DNA of 64,000 bases, taken from positions 101,449,324 through 101,513,323 of the forward strand of contig NC_085046.1 in assembly GCF_963662255.1 (NCBI RefSeq), written 5' to 3'. The position numbers were made by a program, and so were the translations under genes. Shown here in pieces: positions 43,801 through 58,800 of this stretch (positions are counted from its first letter, which is position 1; each line of letters starts with the position of its first letter). This stretch comes from Cinclus cinclus (lineage: Eukaryota; Chordata; Aves; Passeriformes; Cinclidae). The notes under the pieces are model-generated. The model did not search any database and had not been told where the DNA came from. It worked only from the letters and a program-made list of their open reading frames with translations.

Positions 43801-46800
43801 TTTTTCTTTTTCTGATCTTAATTGTAGGAAACTAAAAAAAACCAAAACCCCCCCCCCAAAAAAACAACATGAAAACAGTGTAGTTGTAGTTTAATGTTGT
43901 TCATCTAGTCCAATGAAAAACTCTTTCTTTCATATAATTTGCTTGCCCCACAGCAGAGATGTTAAATGGTCTGTTCGTCTCATTAAAATTTTCTCAGACT
44001 GCATAAATCCAGTATCTTCCAAACTCTGAATTACATGTAGCACTCCTGGGGGTTAGGAATTCCCTAGTGAGCACTGTGTGGGATACCTGAATAATGCCAG
44101 AGCCTTGAATCTTTACCTTGCAGTTTTAAAGTCAGCACTGCTTGCAGAGAGTGTGCTTCAGTCTTTTCTTCCATGAAATAAGAAAGCTTTGAATAATGGA
44201 ATTGTAACTATTGTGACTCATCTGGGTACCTGAGATACAGCTATGAACACATCCAGATGGAACAGCAATGAGAGGTATTGGCCCTCTGCCTGAGGTGACA
44301 GCTCTGACTGAAGGGTTAAAGCAGGAGGCTTGAGACCATGGCTCAAACCTGAGCTGTCTTTGTGAGAGCAGTCCAACAGGACGTTTCAGTTGCTGAATCA
44401 GGGTTTTCCACTAAGAAAGCTGGTTTTGTTTCTAATTTGTGCATTCCTGTCAATAAGCATGATTTGCATCATGGAAATATGAATACCTATTAATCACTCA
44501 TTCTAAATGGCTCATCTGAGCTTGGAAAGACTAACACATAAAGATTTTTTTTTTTTTTCAAAAAATCATGCTGCATCTAGCATTTCCAAAACAAAAATCT
44601 TAAGTAATTGACTTGCTGGACTGGGTTCCTCATATCAACTTGTAATGCAGAATCAATTTTGATGATGGATGAGAAGTTTAAGATCATTTTATCCCCTTCA
44701 GTAGAAGGTTCCTTAGGGAATGGACAAAAGAACCTAATTAGTCTTTTGCATTTCTACTTTCTATTTCCATGTTGAGTCAATCATAAGCATCAGACTGTAA
44801 TAAAATCATCACTATTCTCTAGCTCAAAAATATGAGTTCATTTTGGCTACTTGTTTCTTTTATTTTTCCCCAAGGACCTAATTGTGAAGGAATGCTGCTC
44901 ATGCATGTGAGTAAGATATTCATATGCTGTATTTTTTAAACTTTTACTGGGATTTTAAGTGCATTAACATGAACACTTTACCTAGATGAACAAACAAGAT
45001 AATTTAGTCTACATTAAAGCGTAAGTAAAAAGCTAGAAAAAACTTATGTCATAGTTTACTGTCCTGCTAAGTAGCTCATGAGTGAGATGTATCACTCACA
45101 ATGTACTTTTATACTTAATGGTAGAGAACAACCGTACATTTATTTCCTTCTCACAGAAACAGTCAGTATCAAACAACTATTAGTCAGATCAAGACATGCA
45201 CAAAAGTCATTAAAATAAATGTGTCTTGGATATTTTTCTTTTCAATGTCAAGATAATTACGATTAAAAATCAAATCTGTGTAACCAAAAACTCAGGACTA
45301 TTATTTGCTGTTATTTTTGGGGACCACCTGGTTATTTTCACTACTTCAAGTAGGAAAGGGCAATGTTAGCCTTTTAATTCTGTTTTTTCAATATATTTTA
45401 TGGGAGAGTGCAGTATTTGATATACACTGTAAACAAGGAATGCCATTCTAATATGCCAAGTGCATTTGTGCTCAGTATAGACACAACACATGAACATGCT
45501 TGCAACAGAATGAGATTTAGAAGCAGAAGAGGGAATCTCCATACACATCTGAATATGCAATTGCATGGCAGAATACAGATGGACAGGGAAAGAAATTAAT
45601 CCAATAAGCCTGCATCTTTTCTTGTTTTCAAAGGCAGTGCTTCAAAATCACCAGGACTGCCATCTGCATTGGCGGCCATAGCAATATAAAGATTTCAGTG
45701 GCCACCAAAAGATATATAAGAGAGAAAAGACAGAAGACTTCAAAGATTTGGATATGGTCACGAGACAAAAAAACAAAAAAACCCAAAACAACAACAACAA
45801 ATAACAACCCGAAAACCAAATCAAACCAACAAAACAAAAAACCAAACCAAACAAACAGAAAGCCTGGAAAAATCCCAACCAAAAAAACCCACAAACAAAC
45901 AAAAAAACCTGAACACCTCCCCCCCCCCCAAAAAAAACCAAAAACAAAACAACTCAAACCACCATAAACCCCCAGAAAACCTCAGCCGTATTTGTTTCTT
46001 GATACATTTGTTTCTGAAATACATTATGTTTTGTAAATTTGCTATACTACTTTTTTTTTTGTCTAGCAGATGAGAAGACCAAAAGCCTTCTTCCTCCAGA
46101 GTGCTGAAGACCATCTGGTAAATAAACTTCACAAAAAAAAAAAAAAAAAGATGCTTTGTCTATGTGATTTTTCTGACAAACTGCATTTTTCTGCCTCTTT
46201 TCTGCTTTAGCACTAGGCTTCACTGTTGAACAGGTGGGTTAACAGGACTCTGTCAAGGGTGCTAGGTACCCTCCCCACTAAGCCCAGTTTATGACTGAGT
46301 TTTTGTCAAAGATGGAAAACTTCTCATCACACATCAGCTCTTCATAATTTGCCTTCCTCTGAAATACAGACATGCAGGTGAATTTCTATGGCTGATGCTG
46401 TATACATCTTCCTTGAACAAAAAATGGATTCTAGTGCATAATATAGGCAATTAGTAGTCAGAGCAACACTAATAGATGGTTACCTTTATAATGTTCTTTT
46501 CTGAAAGTGTTTGGTTCACAAGAACAGTGTGCTCAGCTCTTGAATTTCAGAAAGATGACAACTTCTCTGTTTGCAGAATATATTTTAAATTATGTATTTT
46601 TAAAGAGGACAAAATATATTACTTTTCACACAATACTCTATTTTCTACATTACAACCAAGAAGCATTTTCTTTTGCCTTATTTGCCTGTAATTATTTAAT
46701 GCAGACTCTTATTTCTCTTCTTTATTCTGATATACAAAGATCTGTTGTAATTTTTCTAGTCTGATTTTTACAACACAGAAATCAAACCAAGATCTTGTTT

Positions 46801-49800
46801 TTGAGACCGAGATCTATACATGCTCTGAAGTCCTTTATGTCTGATTTACTGCAGTTCAGTCTGTGCGGGGAAGACTTGCTTTTTCTTCCTCTGTGGCTTT
46901 GACAGTGGACTACAGAAAAATCATGATTTTCTCAAAATTGTTTCACAAGCCACATTGACAAGCAAGTGAAAGAACAGTCTGCATGGGATTTTGGAATTTC
47001 TACTGGCAAATAAATACTGAGTAATTATTTATATAATATCTAGAGCTAGTTTGTACTTTTTTCAAAGACCTTTCAAAGGTATATGAAAGCTGGGGATGTA
47101 TTACATACAAAATGTAGCCACACATGAAAAATTCAAGTGCCTTCACCTAGCAATGAACTTACCAGCAGTTTTCTAACACTGCTCCTGTTTCACTTGCTCT
47201 GTACACAAAGATCCAGGGAAACAAAACACTGCAACAAAGCCTGAGTCAACTTTGTATCAGAAAATCATGCATTTACAGCCTTCCACCTGAATGGGGAGGG
47301 GGGGCTCATTCCCTGCACAAACAAAACTACCACACAGCTGATTATGACAAAGACAGAAAAATACAGAAATCATCAAAATGGTGAAAGACAGCTGTTCTGG
47401 CAGTTATCACTAAGCACTCCTATTGCAAGTGAAGAGGCAGAGAGAAACTCTGGTATTCTCATGTACCACGAAGTGGCAACTTGTAAAAAGCCTTGACTTC
47501 GATGGTTACTAGTTTTTAGTACACACTTGTTTCTTTTTATCCTCAACACCAGTAAAAGTACCAATTTTTAATAGATGCTCAAATATGATCGTTATCATGA
47601 GTCTTTGGTGGGTAATGCTAGACACTGAGCTAAGGTGAATTTACTGTATGGTTTCACAAGGTAACCTGTAAATATCACTTTCACGTGTAAAAGGGTCTAC
47701 TACTTCTGTACGTGTTCAGCTAGGGGCAAAAAGTAACTTGTCATTTGTCACTGCTGTTACAAAACAGGTGAACTTGGTTCTATAATGCCTCACCTTTTCC
47801 AGGTGGGGATTGGAATGGGCTCATCTCTCTGACTGAAGACAGATGGCTTCAACCACCTTTTTAATGTTTTGAAGATTAAGAAGTAAAGAACAGCATCAAA
47901 CACAGTTGGATCTTCAAGATTAATATAGGTACATAGAATTGAATCACTTTGTATATATATCTCAGGAAAACAGCCTGGCTGTTTTCAGTCCCACATCCTG
48001 CAAAAAATGACAGCATCTATGAAACTGAAAAATTGTGGACAACTGTTTTGCCTTGCTGTTATTCAACTCCCCCTGAAGTAATTTCACATGTTATTATTCA
48101 TCTGAAGGCTAAAACCATAGAAGCAGAAGTTTCATTATAAAGAGAAGTGTGGAGCTTCCACAGTGCTGTACTTGTGACAACTTTTTGTGACATAAAACCA
48201 AAAAAACATGCCAAGGAAGTTAAGAGTATTGTTATTCAATGCACTATTTCTGCTTCAGATGCCTAAAAGGGAAATTTCAGTTTGAAAGAAAATGTGTTTT
48301 TGTTTCTGAAAACCCTTATTAAAATGTTCACATAGCACACAAAGCTGTGCGTGGAAGAAAGACAAGTACTTTGCACAGAAGAGAAAGAATATGAAAGGGG
48401 TTATTAGAGAGGGAAGTTTATGCTGTTGGTAGTGAAGACTGTAAACATTTTCCCTGTAAATATTTGTTTTCAAAAGTTTCTAACTTATACCTAAAACCTC
48501 CTCCTGACTGAAACTTGACTTGATGTCTGTCTCCATAATAAGCAATACAAAAAGCAATTTTGCATCTGCTTTACAACTGGATACAGAGGGAAAAAAAGAG
48601 GTTGAAAGGCTACACTGTGCCATTTTATCTAAAATTGTTTTATTTTCAGGAGTAACTTTTTACAGTCATTAAGATATGCTCTGAAGTATTTCCACAGAAC
48701 ATCTTAGATCTGGCTGCTCTGCATGCTGCAGCAAGCAGAGACAATCTGAACTGTGGGGAGTATTCAAAAGTCTGAGATGCACAAAAAGACATGCTTTATA
48801 TATAAAGACATGCAACCCGCATGTGAGTAATCTGCTGTTTCACACGACTGACCTGCTTGAAAACCAGCCCTGGTGGAAATGGCCATGAGTGATGCTGTAG
48901 AACTGTGTTAGCATTCATTTGTCACTCATCATTTACAGTTGCTGGTGCTGTGGAGGAGGAAGCATCCAAAACCCTTGATAGAGACTCACTAAAATAAGTT
49001 ACAACACAGCTCAGTAAACTACTTGAGCTTCAGGAGACACAGAACAAATAAATACAAACCAAATTAGTTTTTTTCCTGCTCAGTAATCAATTCAGAAACA
49101 AAAACAATCAACACGCTAGATCAGAAGTCATACAGAACTCAGAACATTAAGCAATGTACAGATATTCAACCTAATGCTGTCATGGAAGGACCAGGTTAAA
49201 ATTCATTGATTACATAACTCCTGGAAAAAAATAACCCTTAGCTGCCAGTAAATTGAACAGATAACACAAGAGCTCAATATTCTCCTATAAAAAGAAGAAT
49301 GATATCCATAGGAACAAGGGATAGATAAAGCAAAATAATGAGTTTTAAATTGCACCAGCCTGCTGGTTCTGCATGACCCAATATGCTGGCTTTTGATGAG
49401 GGGTTCTTTTTAATCATGGTGACTCAGGTGCGGATCCCATCTGTTGATGCCAATTACAGCAGATCACCAAAAGTCTTTATTAGCTGTAAATTCAGTCTAC
49501 CACTCACATTATACTTGTCACATAAAGGAAAATTGTTATTAATTTAGTAATTGAAATTGCACAGTCTGAATGTATTACACTTAAAAGCTGAGGTAAAATA
49601 ATTTTTAATATTTAGGTGAGAGTGCCTCCATTAAGAAATTCTTTTAAAAAACATTTCCTCCCCTAATTCAAGGTAGCAGCAGGATGCTATGAATGCCAAG
49701 GTGGAGAGCTACCAGTCTGCATGTCAGACTCTGGTTAGTATGGAAGACAGTAACACTTCAATAAACAGGTGATTAGGCAACTCCCAGCTCTGCTAAAAGC

Positions 49801-52800
49801 AGATTGGTAGTCTATTACAAACTGATTAAATGTGCCACTTCTTCACTTCAAACAATTATATTTGCTCATTAACACTTGATATGTTGAATGCAGCTTAAGA
49901 ACACAGGAAAATTAAATATCAATCATTCTAACTCCTCAGAGATTTAAAACTGACTCACATAATGATATTTTCCTTCAAAGAACAATAGATATATGCACCT
50001 GTGAAAGCTGCTGTGGAGGAGAAAAGGGAGGATGGGAAAAGTTATTTGAAGACTGATGAAAAGCAGATACCAAGGGAATTAAACATGCAGCTTAACTGTT
50101 GTGCTGCACTGATGTGTTTGTACATATCTGATGAAAGTGTGTTCTAAAACAGAGCATGAACATCACTGGCTACAGTGCAAGCTGTGGCACATGACATGCT
50201 TGTTAGTAAGGCTGACATAAAATAGAATCATAGAATATCCTGGGACCCACAAGGATCATCAAGTCCAACTCCTGGCCCTGCATATGCCAGCCTAAGAATC
50301 CCACCACGTGCCTGAGAGCATTGCCCAAATGCTCCTTGAACTTTGGCAAGCTTGGTGCTGTGACCACTTCCCTGGAACATATGGTGGCATAGTTTGACAT
50401 GTTAAACAAATGTATTTCTTTCATAGTTAATACACAATCCCAAAAGAGTTCTGGAGAATATTTCCAGTTACTTTATCACCTTTGCAAAACACAGAGACTG
50501 CATCTTACTGGAAGTGTGCTTTGTCAGGAAGCTGACTTACTTACTGCAGGGTAACACTAACTAGACTTTAAACAACTGCACCTATCAGGATGTTGCAGAG
50601 AACCATAAAGAGCAAAAGAGTATTTTTAACCCTATTATGATGATGGGAAAGCTGAGATAGAGGAAGGAAGAGAAACTTTTTCATGATTCTTCATAGGCCA
50701 CAGACAGAACCAGACAGAACATACAGACTTTTGAGATTATTGTTCTTCATTCCTATAAACTAGGGGTACAGACCTGCTTTCCAACTGGCCTTAAAAAGTA
50801 AGACGTTGAAGATGTAAACCCCAAAAAACATCACAGCCAGACAATTTTGAGCTTGCTGTAAATTGCATGCTTATTTTTAAATGAATTTTACATTCTTCAG
50901 AGAATCTTTTTCTTACTCATTACACCATGGGATGGAGGGGTTAGGCATCCCCACGTGCATTAAGATGCACCTACACAGAAGACATTGATGTGACCCACCC
51001 CCAAAACTGACAACTGCAACAGTCATTTATCCTTTACATCTTGGAAGAGTATTAGTTTCTACTCCTCTTATTCTCTTTCTTGACTAGGTACTTCTTGACA
51101 CCATATGAGTAAAAAAAATGGCAAAGAAACTGTGATAACTGTTGAAGGATCTGGTAAACAGACCTTCAGCACATTATTCATACATAATTACATACATGGT
51201 TTAAAGACTGGAAAGTACAAAACTTCAAGCTTGGTATTTGCTATTCAAGTATTACGATGATAGTGATTAAAATGATGATAAATTATAATAAACACTGTGA
51301 TAAAATTTATTTAAACTTGCCTTAGGTGGGGACCTAAGAGAAAGATATCTGGGAGATCTTCTGTTGAACTTCCTGATGAAAACAACTGAAAACTCCAAGT
51401 TGAAGGCCAAATGTTAACCTTTTTATTTTTGGTTTCAATTAAAAGTGAAAAACAGCAACATCATTAAGTAAATGTTAAACGGAACAAATAATTTCTTCTT
51501 TGAAGAGGAGGGTGTAAAAGTCCAAAAGGAATAAATCAAATGCTTCATTTTTGTTCCTGCCTTCCTATCTGGCTGAAACCATGACACTGGCATGTCTGTA
51601 GAGACTTTGGACTAAGGAATGTGGTGGGTGAGCAACAGAAGTGGAAGATGAAGCACATTTACATGGCTCACATTCTAATATCACAAATTCTGAAAGTATA
51701 AAACTCTGGTCTAAAAGTGCAATGTTGACACTAGTGAAGTGGTTCTGAAAGTAACATCTGTGTGCTGCCCCACTGTCATCTGACATGAAGCAGCACCACA
51801 TTTTAGACTGTGGAGACCTGAGGAACAGCAAGGCAGATATACAAAATCTCTCACTAGTTTTAATGGGGACCGGATGCAGGGATATTTAAGAAACAACTGG
51901 GATATTTAAGAAACAACTTAAATCACAGCAGGATGCCCTATTTGACATGGTCAACATTTTATTTCCTTTGATAAAAAAGCAGGCATTAAAAAGTATGTGA
52001 CTTCTAAATCCAGCACACCTTGCGATTATTCTGAGTATATTATACTCAGTACTCCAGCGGCATCCCTTAAAAGGTTGTAAAAAACATCTCTGGGTGGAGC
52101 TCAGCTTTTTCAAATCCATGGGCAAATGCAGGAAGCTCTGTCAGACTACCTATTACAAAAAAGACTTCCTCCAAGTAGTGGAGGAGCAATCAAATTTTCA
52201 CACACGCTATCCATGCATAGGCAGGAGATTGGCATATTGTTCAATATTGTGACTAAGTAGTCACAGAAGACTCATTCTTTCCATTTGTTCCAGCTCTGAA
52301 CTTGACCAAAAAAATAAATAAGGACTGCATCAGAATGCACAAATTATGTCTTTGAAGACAAGTACAAATTGAAAATTAATTTGCGTGTTGATAAAAGAAT
52401 AGGCTCTTTTTCTCAAGCAAGCTTTTAAATGACAGCCTGTAAAACTGTCTCTGTAGAACCCTGTGATGAATCCTCCTGCCAGTGTTCAAATGTCTTTTTG
52501 GTCCTCTACCAAAACTTGCTAGCTGAAGAGTTTTGTATTTTAAGGACCTGGAGCCTAGTTATCATTGAAGAGTTAAGAGAACATACATTTGCACGACACT
52601 GTTGTCTCTCTGAACAGGTACAAAACATTTCTACCATGACTAATTTCTTTTTTGATGAGTAACATAATGCTGAGTAACTTCTTTGAAAAAGGATGCATTT
52701 TGCTTTTTTACTCAAAACCTGTTTTAACACAAAGGTAAAGGACTGCTTGCTTGAAATACCTGAAAATTTTGTAATAATTCCATTTCCTTGCTCCTACCTA

Positions 52801-55800
52801 AGTGATTGATTCAAGTCTACCCTGGATATTGACTGTGGCAAGAATGTGTGATAGAGAGAATAAACTGCAATCCAAGAACTGAAACCTCTTAGCCTCACAT
52901 AACCAGAAGGGTGATAAACTTACCTTGTGTAGCAATGTAGTGATTTGGTCTATGATAACCCTAGAATAAATTGAAAGGAAAAAAAAAATCAGCAATTTGC
53001 ACCTTGGCTATGTTCCTGTGAGTGAAACTTCATTTAGGATAGTATTCAGTAAATGTCACAACAGTACAAATAATGTATTAGATGCAAAAGGTTCTTTTAA
53101 GCTGGGGAAGGGCAAGTGAGAAGGGAAACAAGAGCAAATGTGTTTTCTGCAAAATACTTAAGTTGCAGCCTTGCACATTAGGGGCCAGAAGTAATATGTT
53201 TTTTCAGTCCCTTGTTGGCACTTCTGAAAATGAACAGCATGAAATCCTCTCTGGCTCTTGCAGTTAATGGCATCAGGTGCTCACAGAGTCTGAGATATAC
53301 CTTCAGCTATTGCTGTTGACTGCAAAGCCTATCCCTTTTTTAACAGTTTAGAAACGTGAGATTTGCATTCAGCCTGGGGAAGACAGGAGGACATGGTGTT
53401 CACTCTTCGGCCCATGGTGATTTGTTTATGTTTTATTTCTCAATAGTAAAAAAGAAGATAAGTTCTTTGATTTAATCATTTGGTATGAACATACTTTTTC
53501 AAGAAGAACATAATACAACTCTGATGACAAGAGCAACTTAATCATAAGTTGGTCAAGCAATAAAGACCAATACGCGGTGCATTCTTTGTAACATGGAACA
53601 GGTTGCCAAAATGTAATGATAACATTTTTTATAGTATTTGAATTTCTGATGTGATGGGAGTGTCACCAAATATTTAGATCATGCACCAGTATGCTGACCA
53701 ATTCAGTTGTACGAGTGTTAATATTTGAATAATGGTTATGATGCATTGTCAGTCATCAGCAGGAAGAACTTAAGGCTGTAGCACGCATAGCATTGCAATT
53801 TCTTTGTGAAAGAGGAAGGGGAAATGCAGTGATACAAGGTGGGAAAGAATCAAGGAAGATACTTTGAATATTACAGAAAGAATAACATGAATTACAGAAT
53901 TTATTTCTTTACATGACATTGAAGCAAAATTTGGAAGTCTGTGAACTGAGAAGTGTTCAGAGAGCTACAGAGTGTTTTTCTTCCTGCTATGTGTTACCTA
54001 ATACTTAGTGCTTGGGATCAAACATTTCAATTTCCCAGTGAAAAAAAGCATGGCAAGAAATACATCATAACCAGAGTGTCTATGATGGTGCCATTCCCTT
54101 ATTAACATGTTATACTGACAGCACGACAACTCTAGTAATAACTGCATGCAAGAGCAAAATTAAAGCTGCTTCTGTAGTAGAAAAACCAGTGTTTCCCACA
54201 GAAACCTGACTAGCAAATTTATAAACAAACATGCTGTGTTTTGTGGCAGAGCTGTCTTTGGAGGATGCCTGCAGTCCTCCAAGCTTTGCAATGAAGCCAT
54301 CTTCTGACGACGAGGAAAAGACTTTTTTGATTCTCAGGCATTGTTTCTTCTAGGGCCACATTCTGTCCATCCTTTTGTACTCCATAAGCAAGGGAAAAAA
54401 AAAGGTTTCTAGGCAGATATCTATCAGCATTTTATATGAGACTTTATGATCTAAATCTTTGTTTCTCACATCTCATATTTTAGCGTAAGATCCAAATCTG
54501 ACACAAGAACATACTACTAGCCTAAAATGAGAACAATCCTGAATGTTGGAGAAAATGTGAAAGTGAATTCAAATCTAAGTCCCCTGTGTGAGCTCACTCT
54601 TTCCTTTCATGACAAATTACTCCCTTCAGAGATTAGTGTGGCGTCTAACTAAATATATTTCCATATGTGCCTTCACTGCTTGGTGACTGCTATTCTTTCA
54701 AACAGCAAGGGACTGAGAAGAAATCTGAGCTTCATTTAATGATTCTTGAATGTGCTTATAAACATCAGTTACAAGAGATATCTTCAGAAAGTTCCCTCAG
54801 ACTTCATATTGTTACAACTGAAGTACCTACTTTTCTTGTATATTCTAGTTCCTCCACATTCCGAGAAAAAAAATCTGTTACATTCCTGTTTCATACTAGT
54901 AATTAAATTTGAACTACAAAATCTGACACCACTTTTCAAAGATGCAACTGCTGAACAAGAAATCTCTAGCAGGCACAGTTTCCCATGAAACAGCACTTGT
55001 TTTACTTAGCCTAACACCTAGCACACCATGTAAACAGTAAAATTACTAACTTTGCTATCCATAGACTTCTGGCTTTAGATAAATAATATTGGCTTTCTAA
55101 CGATTTTCGATTCTACTTTTGAGCTCATTCTTTCAACCAAAAACACCTTGTCTCTTAAAGAATTTATTCTAATGTAAAACATTAAGTTAACATGATGCAG
55201 AATGAACAAAGAAGCCACTTTCAATAATTAAACAGCCTACATATTTAATGAAATGTCTTGCTTGCATTAGAAATACTGGTTAACAGCTGCAGAATATACT
55301 TTGAAGGCGACTTAAAAGTGCAGAGATGACAAGAGACTGCAAATCTCTGCATTAGGCATTACAGAGTTTTGTCACATTAATATGCAAACAGCTTTCTTTT
55401 AAATGTGGAATGATGCCAAGCTGTTGACAGAAAGTGAAAATAACATTTTGCTAGCCCATATAAGCACCAGCAGGCAAAGTAGCCATACAGTGTTGCTGGC
55501 AAGGTTTCAGTCTAGTGGCAGTTGGAGGAAATGATTAGTTTAATTTACTGATGGACAAACCTTTGAGGCTTTTTTTCCCCTTTAGGGCACACCTAGCTTC
55601 CAAAGATAGCACTCTCCAGTGCTAAACAATGTTAGCAGCTGTTATTAGCTGTGGTATCTATTACAAATTGTGAATTATGTGAGAATAATAAGAGTTCCCT
55701 CTTTGACTGAACACAACATTAAGCTTGTTGACTACATCAGGATACGCACATCGATATAATTCCCATTGATGTAATCAGAACTTGTTTCTCCTTCAATAGG

Positions 55801-58800
55801 CTGCAATCTCACTCGAGAATGATCATCTGAAAAGGGAACAATGGAGAGGAAAAAAAGGTAATTAAAGACATATTCAGTAACATAGGCCTAATCAAAATAG
55901 TCCTTTAGAGTCAAACTAAAACCTTAGCAATTGCAAGTTCATGCTTATTTTGTTGGACATGAAAACTGTACCTACATTTAATTCTCATTTCAGTCATTCA
56001 CAGGCTTTCCAAATCCCCTCTGGCTCTCATTATGAATTTCTTAAACCTTATAATGTGAAACCCATTACAATTATGATTTTTGCCTTGACAAACCCCCTCC
56101 CTGCTTTTGTCAATAAAATAACATTAAGTTGTCAGAAGTTTATTCATTTGGAAATGCTTCTGCCAGTACTCAGAAGGAGCTGAAGTAATTCAAGACATAA
56201 TGCTACCTCAACAGTTTTTGAAGGAAACTCATTATCTTTTCAGTAAGAGAGAAAGCAAAACAAAGTAATGGCCAAAACCCAAGCAATAGGACAATGGCTT
56301 TGTCACTGAATTTTGCTTCACTGTGGTCATCTGTATCTATCCAGGACTGTGAAAACACTTCCAACTTTATTTTCTAAATTCCAATCTGAAACATCATAGC
56401 ATGAATTAATTTCATGACAGCTTCCTTATCTTCTCTATGATATATCAACACTGTTAGAGGCTAGTTCCCACCATGCACAAGAATGTCTGTAGCCTGGCAG
56501 GTCCCCCTTTTGGAGACTTTGTAAGCTTTTCTTGACCCTCTTAGTTCAAAAGCGACCAAATACAATGGCTTTTTCAGAATGCTGCACAAGTTGTAGATAA
56601 AACAATTTGAGAGTAGGATCTCAAGGTGGAGAGATGGTAAGCAGCCACTTTATTGCTGCTTTGTTTATCTTGCTAATTAGATACCTGTGTATTATTGTTT
56701 TGCTGCCTGCCTGCTGAGCTATTATTACTTGCAGCTGATGATAGACCTCCATGATGGTCATTACTTTGTTGTAAATGTAAATAATCATTAAAACATCTAA
56801 AACTTGTCACCTGTGTTCTGAACAGCTATTTCTGAAGCTTTAAAATTCCTAAAAGATAACAAATAAATGAAAGAACATGAAGTGGCTTAAAAACCCAACT
56901 TCATTATAAATAGCATAATTTTGGCCACATTATAGTGAAGGAAGAACAGGGCAAGTGCTTCTTAAAAGAAGGTTGTTTCAGAATTACAAGTCAAGAGGGA
57001 AACTGGTCAAGTTAAATTCTTTACCTCTTCCTCTTATGCTCCAAGTCTTAGGAAATAGAGACCTCAGAGACTCATTTATTTCCCCGGGATTCACTTGGGA
57101 GAGAGAAAGGGCATGCTACAACCCCCAAACACAGCAAATCAGAATGAATTAACATTCCATCTCCAGGTTCCATACAGGTCTTATGTTGCTATTTTCTTGG
57201 TATTATTTCACTCAACAGTCTTCAAGAATGAGGTTTTCAAACATGCTGGAAATATTTGAATATTACATTAATCAGGTCAGCCTTTTCAGCCTCTTTACTC
57301 ACTTTTCCAATAATGAAAATTTATAGAGCTACGACTTTCCATTACATAACCCTGGCTTTTCTGACTCTACCAAGCTATGCTTATCCAAGTGCTTTGCTAT
57401 TCTATGCTTAATTAAGCTATTTATCAGTTTCTTCAGAACAGAGGTTTGGCTCACAGATCCTTAATCCTAAAAATCCATCTTACTTAAGAAAGATACTAGG
57501 AAACCTTCTAAGCTCCAGCCATGGCTTCTGCTTTTACAATTTTGGGACCTCCAACTTCTGCTAAAGTCAGCAGACTCAGAAGTCAAGCTTGCTTGGACTC
57601 ATGGTATATCTTCATTGATATTTTCATGATTTCCTGCATCATTGCCTTACAGGCATTGTCACCAGGACAACTCAGGCTAGTAAAGATCTACACTTTTACA
57701 TTCCTTAAATTACAGACGGTAGGGTAGGGTGGTCTAAGCAAAAACCCAGAACATGGCACTTTATACAGGCACTTAATATCAGGGTATACTGTGTAGCTTT
57801 CATCTGCCACTATGGAATAATGTATCTCTCACATGTACCGTTCCACATTTGTTGGCCTTGCACAGATGTCCCAGGTCACCTGAAATGGCATCACATGCAA
57901 CTGAAACCCCTATTTCATCACTTGCCTAGAAAGGAGTTCCATATTCGACAAAACAAGCTTAGATTTCCCTCTAAGAAACATCTTAAAAATGTAACTTCCT
58001 GTTATTTGACTGATTCATACAATTGAATAATATGCAGTATCTTTTATTTAAATTTCCATTGTTTTGTTACTTTCCCTGCAATAATTCTTGCTTTGGATTA
58101 AGCAAAATAAAGAAGTTACTTCATACCTATATCTTCATATCATCTCTTTCCCCTTTTTCTTCTCATGTGAATCTATTTTAGTACTGCATTCTCAACTAAG
58201 TTTCTGGGAATTCTGGAGGTAATGGACTGTCCAATACCCATTTATTTGCAGTGAAAATGGAGTTACTCCCTTTTTTATTGCTTTGAGAGCTCAAGTTAAC
58301 TCCTTACTGCATGAGAACACTTGTTAAATAAAAAAAAATCCTTATGTCAACACAAAGAAATGTTACTGTGTCTGGGCTGTGCTTATATCAAGCAGATTTA
58401 AAACTAAGAGGTAGACAAGCCATGTTCTTCAACATGTGTTAATTCTTAAATATCTCTAGGTTAACTGTATTTTTAAGGTATTTTTCCCCTTTATACTTCA
58501 GCTGCTCTTGACAATTTATGCAGCTTTTAAACACTCTTTCTCTTCTCATTGTTATTTTGATACCCTTCCATTAGGAGATCTAATTTAACTTTCCACTGAT
58601 CACTTCAGCTTTTAAAATTATTTATCTTAGAACAAATTTGTCTTTGTAGAACATGGTAATAGATAATGAATATAAGCATTTAATTCTCTCACGCCTCATG
58701 TTACCTACAACATGTGTATGCCAGCCTGCAGACTGTGATCTCTAACAAGCCCCTTGAGCACCTGGTTGATTAGCATGCCTAGCCAATGATGCTTTCTTGG

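Larger units (their letters stand above)
35201..52923 (-). other. PTPRM: PTPRM intron between w3 and w4 (17723 nt)
   Basis: Donor GTAAGT, acceptor TTGTTTCAG. The largest intron in the window. It contains CR1 fragments at 36288-36362 and 50222-50383, a palindrome at 39841-39859, A/C-rich tracts at 43834-43868 and 45765-45980, a poly(A)-tailed candidate retro-insertion at about 46057-46149, and a 20-bp tandem duplication at 51879-51918. Otherwise AT-rich with no gene recognised. Confidence 0.8.

Noticed and set aside
45628..46132. Open frames of 89-109 codons on both strands
   Set aside because: They run through the A/C low-complexity tract; the translated repeats of Lys/Asn/Pro/Thr or Phe/Val/Leu/Gly reflect composition only.
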